From: Planococcaceae bacterium Storch 2/2-2
Lineage (GTDB): Bacteria; Bacillota; Bacilli; Bacillales_A; Planococcaceae
DNA length: 64,000 bases
NCBI GenBank assembly: GCA_009740415.1
Contig: WOYE01000008.1
Location: 221,881-285,880 of the forward strand
Direction of reading: 5' to 3'
In this document: piece after piece, positions 56,555 to 64,000 of the stretch
Position numbering within the stretch: position 1 is the stretch's first letter
How the letters are laid out: every line of letters starts with the position of its first letter
Notes under the pieces: model-generated
What the model was told of the DNA's origin: nothing
Seen by the model: the letters and a program-made list of their open reading frames with translations, nothing else
The model's database searches: none
Made by a program: the position numbers and the translations under genes

Positions 56555-56580
56555 AACAGAATAAATGGAGTTGATTCGTA

Positions 56581-56612
56581 AAAAAGATAGTCACTATTTG
56601 GCTATCTTTTTT
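56581..56612 (+). terminator. Terminator of dnaN
   Basis: AAAAAGATAG pairs with CTATCTTTTT around an 11-base loop. Confidence 0.75.
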
Positions 56613-56638
56613 ACTTATTTTCGAAAGTTCGGTAAAAT
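56610..56638 (+). promoter_or_regulatory. Promoter of rlbA-recF-gyrB unit
   Basis: TTTACT (56610-56615), 17 bases and TAAAAT (56633-56638). The -35 overlaps the end of the dnaN terminator's T-run. Confidence 0.5.
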
Positions 56639-56674
56639 AGAAAGAACAATACTTTACAGAAAAGAGTGGAGCAA

Positions 56675-56893
56675 ATGAAAAAAGTGACGATTGAAACGCC
56701 ATATATTACACTTGGTCAATTTTTACAATTTACAGATGTAATTCAGTCAGGTGGAATGGCGAAGTGGTTTTTAGCAGAATATCTCGTTCTTGTGAATGGT
56801 GAAGAAGAAGATCGACGTGGTAGAAAGTTATACCCGGGTGACCAAGTGACGTTATCGGAAGAGGATCAATACATCGTTCAGGCGAAGAACTAG
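56675..56893 (+). CDS. rlbA: S4-domain protein RlbA (YaaA)
   Basis: The product (72 residues) is a single S4 RNA-binding domain, with [22 protein letters not shown] and [20 protein letters not shown]. In Firmicutes it sits between dnaN and recF, and RlbA is proposed to act in ribosome biogenesis. ATG 56675 is preceded by GTGGAG; an upstream GTG (56666) would place the SD inside the gene. recF starts 2 bases after its stop. Confidence 0.9.
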   Translation: MKKVTIETPYITLGQFLQFTDVIQSGGMAKWFLAEYLVLVNGEEEDRRGRKLYPGDQVTLSEEDQYIVQAKN

Positions 56894-56895
56894 AT

Positions 56896-59972
<3,077 letters not shown>

Positions 59973-60007
59973 AGACGAACGGTTTGTATAGGAAAGGGGT
60001 ATAAAAA

Positions 60008-62485
60008 ATGGCGGACATGCCTAAACGCGGAATCCAAGGAATTAATATTAGTAAAGAAATGAAGACGTCGTTTTTAGATTACGCAATGAGCGTCATCGTT
60101 TCGCGAGCATTACCAGATGTCCGTGACGGTTTAAAACCAGTTCACCGTCGTATTTTGTATGCGATGAATGAACTCGGAATAACAGCTGACAAATCACATA
60201 AAAAATCAGCGCGTATTGTCGGAGACGTGATCGGTAAATACCACCCGCACGGTGATAGTGCTGTGTATGAGACGATGGTCCGAATGGCGCAAGACTTTAC
60301 CTATCGTTATACACTCGTCGACGGACAAGGAAACTTCGGTACGGTTGATGGTGACTCAGCAGCAGCGATGCGTTATACGGAGTCGAAAATGTCGAAGATC
60401 GCGATGGAATTGTTGCGAGACATCAATAAAGAAACAGTAGACTTCGCTGAAAACTATGATGGCAACGAAAAAGAACCAGTTGTTCTACCGAGTCGTTACC
60501 CGAACTTAATTGTGAACGGAACGAGCGGTATTGCGGTAGGGATGGCTACGAATATCCCACCTCATCATTTAGGCGAAGCGATTGATGCAACGTTAGCAAT
60601 CGCAGAAAACCCACAAATTACGACAGACGAATTGATGGAAATTATGCCGGGACCTGATTTCCCGACAGGCGGTATGATTTTAGGTCGCAGTGGAATTCGT
60701 CGTGCTTATGAAACAGGTAAAGGATCGATCATGATCCGTGGGAAAGTAGAAATTGAACGCGATAAAAACGGCAAAGAGACGATTATCGTGACGGAGTTAC
60801 CATTCCAGGTGAACAAAGCGCGATTGATTGAAAAAATTGCAGATTTAGTACGCGATAAGAAAATTGAAGGCATTACGTATTTGGCGGATGAATCGGACCG
60901 TGAAGGAATGCGCATCGTCATCGAAATTCGTCGCGACGCACACGTCGATGTCGTACTGAACAATTTATACAAACAGACGGCTCTCCAAACGAGCTTCGGA
61001 ATTAACATGTTAGCGCTCGTCGACAAACAGCCAAAGATTTTGTCGTTGAAAGAAGTGCTCACTTATTATTTAGAACACCAAAAAGACGTTATTCGTCGTC
61101 GTACGAAATATGATTTGAAGCGCGCAGAGTCAAGAGCTCACATTTTAGAAGGTTTGCGTATTGCACTCGATCATATCGATGCGATCATTGCACTCATTCG
61201 CGAATCGAAAACGACAGCGGAAGCGAAAGAGCGATTGACGGCATCTTACGATTTATCAGAACGTCAAGCACAAGCGATTTTAGACATGCGTCTCCAACGC
61301 CTCACAGGATTGGAAAGAAATAAAATCGAAGAAGAGTATAACGGTTTACTGGAGCTAATCGCTGAGTTGAAAGCAATTTTAAATAGTGAATCTAAACTAC
61401 TTGAAATTATTCGTGAAGAGCTCGAGGAAATTAAAGAGCGCTTTTCAGACGAGCGTCGGACAGAAATTACGTCTCGCGGAGTAGAAACGTTCGAAGATGA
61501 AGATTTAATTCCAGAGGAGAACATCGTCGTCACACTCACTCATCAAGGGTATGCGAAACGTTTACCAGCGAATACATACCGTAGTCAACGCCGTGGCGGA
61601 CGTGGTGTGAAAGGGATGGGGACGAACGATGACGACTTCGTTGAGCATTTGCTGAACACGTCCACACACTCGACGCTTCTTTTCTTCACGTCGAAAGGGC
61701 GCGTATTCCGTAAAAAAGGATATGAAATTCCTGAATACAGTCGAACAGCAAAAGGTCTTCCGGTCATCAATTTAATCGAAATTGATAAAGATGAAAAAGT
61801 GACAGCGATGATTCCTGTTGAATCGTTCAATGAAGACGATTATTTGTTGTTCGCTACGAAAAAAGGGATGGCGAAACGAACAGTCATTACGGAGTATCAA
61901 AACATTCGAGCGAATGGATTAATCGCGATTACACTTCACGAAGACGATGAGTTAATCGGCGTTCGTTTAACGAATGGACAAAATGATATAGCGATTGGAA
62001 CGAAAGCAGGTATGCTCATCCGTTTCCATGAAGACGAAGTTCGTCCAATGGGTCGAGCAACTGCTGGGGTCATTGGTATCCGATTGAAAGATTCGGACGA
62101 AGTGATCGGTATGGATATCGTCGAAGAAGGCTCTGAAATTTTAGTCGTTACAGATAAAGGCTACGGTAAACGTACAGCGGAAGAAGAGTACCGCGTACAA
62201 GGACGTGGCGGCTACGGATTGAAAACTGCTCATATTACGGAGCGAAACGGTTCAGTCGTTGCGATGAAAGTAGTCGATGGAACAGAAGATTTAATGATTA
62301 TTACAGAGCATGGAATTTTAATACGGATGGCGATTGAAGACATTTCGACCTTCGGTAGAAATACGCAAGGAGTTCGCCTCATCAGACTTGATACGGATGA
62401 AACGGTAGCTACTGTTTCAAAAGTAGTTCGTGAACCTGAAGAAGACGAAGAAATGAGCGAGCTAGAAGAAGAGCTAGAAGAATAA
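60008..62485 (+). CDS. gyrA: DNA gyrase subunit A
   Basis: GyrA (825 residues) cleaves and rejoins DNA through the active-site Tyr in [28 protein letters not shown] is the quinolone-determining region, with wild-type-like Ser at the usual position. The C-terminal beta-pinwheel bears the gyrase-specific [11 protein letters not shown] box, so this is gyrase and not Topo IV. The tail is very acidic. AAAGGGG precedes the ATG. It follows gyrB by 35 bases. Confidence 0.97.
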   Translation: MADMPKRGIQGINISKEMKTSFLDYAMSVIVSRALPDVRDGLKPVHRRILYAMNELGITADKSHKKSARIVGDVIGKYHPHGDSAVYETMVRMAQDFTYRYTLVDGQGNFGTVDGDSAAAMRYTESKMSKIAMELLRDINKETVDFAENYDGNEKEPVVLPSRYPNLIVNGTSGIAVGMATNIPPHHLGEAIDATLAIAENPQITTDELMEIMPGPDFPTGGMILGRSGIRRAYETGKGSIMIRGKVEIERDKNGKETIIVTELPFQVNKARLIEKIADLVRDKKIEGITYLADESDREGMRIVIEIRRDAHVDVVLNNLYKQTALQTSFGINMLALVDKQPKILSLKEVLTYYLEHQKDVIRRRTKYDLKRAESRAHILEGLRIALDHIDAIIALIRESKTTAEAKERLTASYDLSERQAQAILDMRLQRLTGLERNKIEEEYNGLLELIAELKAILNSESKLLEIIREELEEIKERFSDERRTEITSRGVETFEDEDLIPEENIVVTLTHQGYAKRLPANTYRSQRRGGRGVKGMGTNDDDFVEHLLNTSTHSTLLFFTSKGRVFRKKGYEIPEYSRTAKGLPVINLIEIDKDEKVTAMIPVESFNEDDYLLFATKKGMAKRTVITEYQNIRANGLIAITLHEDDELIGVRLTNGQNDIAIGTKAGMLIRFHEDEVRPMGRATAGVIGIRLKDSDEVIGMDIVEEGSEILVVTDKGYGKRTAEEEYRVQGRGGYGLKTAHITERNGSVVAMKVVDGTEDLMIITEHGILIRMAIEDISTFGRNTQGVRLIRLDTDETVATVSKVVREPEEDEEMSELEEELEE

Positions 62486-62494
62486 ATTACTTTG

Positions 62495-62525
62495 AAAAGA
62501 CAGTTGCAATTGCAACTGTCTTTTT
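62495..62525 (+). terminator. Terminator of gyrA
   Basis: AAAAGACAGTTGCAA and TTGCAACTGTCTTTTT form a near-perfect palindrome with a T-run. Confidence 0.85.
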
Positions 62526-62576
62526 ATTACAATATGACTAGGACTAAGGAATTATTATAGTGTGAGGAGAGATGGT

Positions 62577-63668
62577 ATGGGAGTAGAGCTTCACGTAATG
62601 AACTTGCTACCAGGCTATATTTTGAAAGAAGATGTTTGGGTGCAATCGAATACACCGATTGTGAAAAAAGAGACCGAGTTAACGGAAGAGACGATTTCAG
62701 TGTTGGAACGTTTTAATATCCAAACAGTCGTCGTACTGGAAGAGAGTATTGGAAACGGGGCCGATTCGAATGAACATTTGCCGATTGAAACGAGTGTGGC
62801 ATTACAAAATGGAGAAATAGAATCGGTAGAGAAGCGATTTCGAGCTGTTTACGCCGAAGCAATCCACGAATTCAAGAAACAGTTTTACAGTTGGCAATCA
62901 GGAGTGCAGCCGAATGTTGCTTCATTAAGGCCCATCGTCTTACCTGTCGTTCATTGCTTTAATGAAGAAGAGGAGACTATTAACGCTGTTTGTATGGATG
63001 TTCCAGCGAAAGAATATATGTACCATCATCCGATTCGGGCGAGCCTCGTAGCGGATCGATTAGCGAAGCGCCTCGGTTATTCGAAGGCGTATCGAAATCA
63101 GATCATTTTAGCTACGAGTGTTATGGATAGCGGGATGGCGCGTGTTCCGACAAAGATCTTATTGAAAAGAGATGAGCTAACGAAGAAGGAAGAAGAAGTG
63201 ATCGCTGGACATATCCACGCAGGATTTGAAACCGTTCGTGAAACGAGCCATTTAAGAGATGAGATGAAAAAAGCGGTTTATCAACATCACGAGCGACTAG
63301 ATGGAACAGGCTATCCGAAAGGTGAAAAATTCCATGAAATTACGGACCTTTCTCAAATTTTAGCTGTAGCAGATGTTTTTTGTGCTTTGACTGAAAAGCG
63401 ACCGTATCGGAACTCACTCTCTATTTATGAGACGATTGAAACGATGCGGTATGATCTATTTGGGAAGTTCCACTTGAAAGTAATTGAAGCATTGCAAGAA
63501 GAGATTGGATTTTTTAAAGAAGGACAAGCTGTCGTTTTATCTACAGGTGAACGAGCGGTCATTGTAGGAATGAATGAACGTAACGTGTATCGACCGATCG
63601 TTCGACTAAGGGGAAAGATGGAAGCGACACCGTTAACGGGTGACCGTTTCATTCAGAGGATTGTATGA
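62577..63668 (+). CDS. HD-GYP-type protein with altered HD motif
   Basis: The product (363 residues) has a C-terminal HD-GYP domain. HHERLDGTGYP holds the GYP triad at 245-247, and later Asp residues (AVADVFCALT) are retained. The canonical HD dyad reads Met183-Asp184 (SVMDSG), so one metal-binding His is missing. The N-terminal half (about 1-110) is a Bacillus-type regulatory region of unknown ligand. It may still bind c-di-GMP. The ATG at 62577 follows GAGGAG by 7 bases; the in-frame GTG at 62562 overlaps that SD. It is monocistronic, between gyrA and the rRNA promoter. Confidence 0.85.
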   Translation: MGVELHVMNLLPGYILKEDVWVQSNTPIVKKETELTEETISVLERFNIQTVVVLEESIGNGADSNEHLPIETSVALQNGEIESVEKRFRAVYAEAIHEFKKQFYSWQSGVQPNVASLRPIVLPVVHCFNEEEETINAVCMDVPAKEYMYHHPIRASLVADRLAKRLGYSKAYRNQIILATSVMDSGMARVPTKILLKRDELTKKEEEVIAGHIHAGFETVRETSHLRDEMKKAVYQHHERLDGTGYPKGEKFHEITDLSQILAVADVFCALTEKRPYRNSLSIYETIETMRYDLFGKFHLKVIEALQEEIGFFKEGQAVVLSTGERAVIVGMNERNVYRPIVRLRGKMEATPLTGDRFIQRIV

Positions 63669-63676
63669 ATGATTCA

Positions 63677-63708
63677 AAGAAACTGTAAATGTTACAGTTT
63701 CTTTTTTT
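63677..63708 (+). terminator. Terminator of HD-GYP gene
   Basis: AAAGAAACTGTAA pairs with TTACAGTTTC followed by seven T's. Confidence 0.85.
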
Positions 63709-63714
63709 AAATCC

Positions 63715-63743
63715 TTGCATTTTGAGAAAAGAGATGTTATAGT
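63715..63743 (+). promoter_or_regulatory. rRNA operon promoter P1
   Basis: TTGCAT, 17 bases, TATAGT. This is the first of two tandem promoters, as usual for Bacillales rrn operons. Confidence 0.6.
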
Positions 63744-63815
63744 TATTCAAGTCGCTCGAACAGGGCGCACAAACATAAGAGCTTTTAACTTCTGAAAAAT
63801 ACTTTTTAAAAAGTG

Positions 63816-63845
63816 TTGACAGAGAAGTCGATAGCATGTTATGAT
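63816..63845 (+). promoter_or_regulatory. rRNA operon promoter P2
   Basis: TTGACA (63816-63821), 18 bases, TATGAT (63840-63845), with an A+T-rich upstream stretch (63790-63812) like an UP element. Confidence 0.8.
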
Positions 63846-64000
63846 ATAGAAGTTGTCTCGAAAGAGCGACCGAATGAACATTGAAAACTGAACAGCAAAA
63901 TGTTGATGAATAAAACCGTTTCGATCGACTAACCCCGTTAGTTGACGAAACACAATTTGGACATCTTAAATGATGCCAGCAAGAAAATCGAGCTAATCGA
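63846..64000 (+). ncRNA. rRNA operon 5' leader (16S gene begins beyond window)
   Basis: The leader contains TTGAAAACTGAACAGC (63881-63896), similar to antitermination and processing sequences of Bacillales rRNA leaders and spacers. A hairpin GTTTCG...TTAGTTGACGAAAC lies at 63917-63951. The conserved 16S 5' end is not reached. Confidence 0.65.

Noticed and set aside
56541..56557. parS at the end of dnaN
   Set aside because: The right half (ACGTGAAACA) matches but the left half has an extra base, so no 16-base palindrome is formed.

Overview
The window is the replication-origin region of a Bacillales (low-to-moderate G+C Firmicutes) chromosome. The evidence is the conserved order rpmH-dnaA-dnaN-rlbA-recF-gyrB-gyrA followed by an rRNA promoter, with rnpA-yidC-jag-mnmE-mnmG-rsmG-parB on the other side, then the rpsF-ssb-rpsR, gdpP-rplI-dnaB and WalRK blocks. 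There is no ParA gene next to parB and no sporulation gene where spore formers keep them, so a non-sporulating lineage (Exiguobacterium-like or Staphylococcaceae-like) is possible. The species cannot be fixed from this sequence alone. No insertion sequence, prophage, CRISPR array or tRNA gene was seen.

Layout. 1-5.6 kb: acetamidase/formamidase-family enzyme, small lipoprotein, MscL channel, YdjM-like membrane hydrolase, and the TldD/TldE protease pair with a 33-residue membrane peptide encoded divergently. 5.9-12.5 kb: acyl-CoA thioesterase, an orphan trpB behind a promoter-leader-terminator unit with regularly spaced NAG triplets, RluF, an uncharacterised gene plus an NAD(P)-binding protein, and a CoA-transferase with a LytTR regulator, a cre-like site and a LytTR-type direct repeat between them. 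13-17 kb: PAS-GGDEF-degenerate EAL protein and a chemoreceptor. 17-29 kb: YcdB-like protein, TetM-like GTPase, PdxK, a LysR-VOC-acetoacetyl-CoA synthetase operon, a CofE-like protein, PgeF and SelO. 29-46 kb, minus strand: RlmH, CxxH/CxxC protein, the walRK-yycHI-walJ-htrA operon, dnaB, rplI, gdpP, yybS, rpsR-ssb-rpsF, ychF, DUF951, mscS, parB. A plus-strand DUF3267 gene sits among them behind a cluster of DnaA boxes. 46-53 kb: rsmG, mnmG, mnmE, jag, yidC, rnpA, rpmH. 53.4-55.4 kb: bipartite oriC flanking dnaA, with an unwinding module (two DnaA boxes, GC-rich spacer, six DnaA-trios, AT-rich tract) next to dnaN. 55.4-64 kb, plus strand: dnaN, rlbA, recF, gyrB, gyrA, an HD-GYP-like gene, and tandem rRNA promoters plus leader. 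The 16S gene starts beyond the window.

Genes left of dnaA out to about 29 kb run almost entirely leftward and those to its right run rightward, so transcription follows the replication forks. Core replication, ribosome and tRNA-modification genes make up the ori-proximal half. The distal 29 kb is accessory metabolism and signalling. The most interesting unexplained signals are the trpB leader, the DnaA-box cluster 10 kb from oriC, and the LytTR operator candidate.
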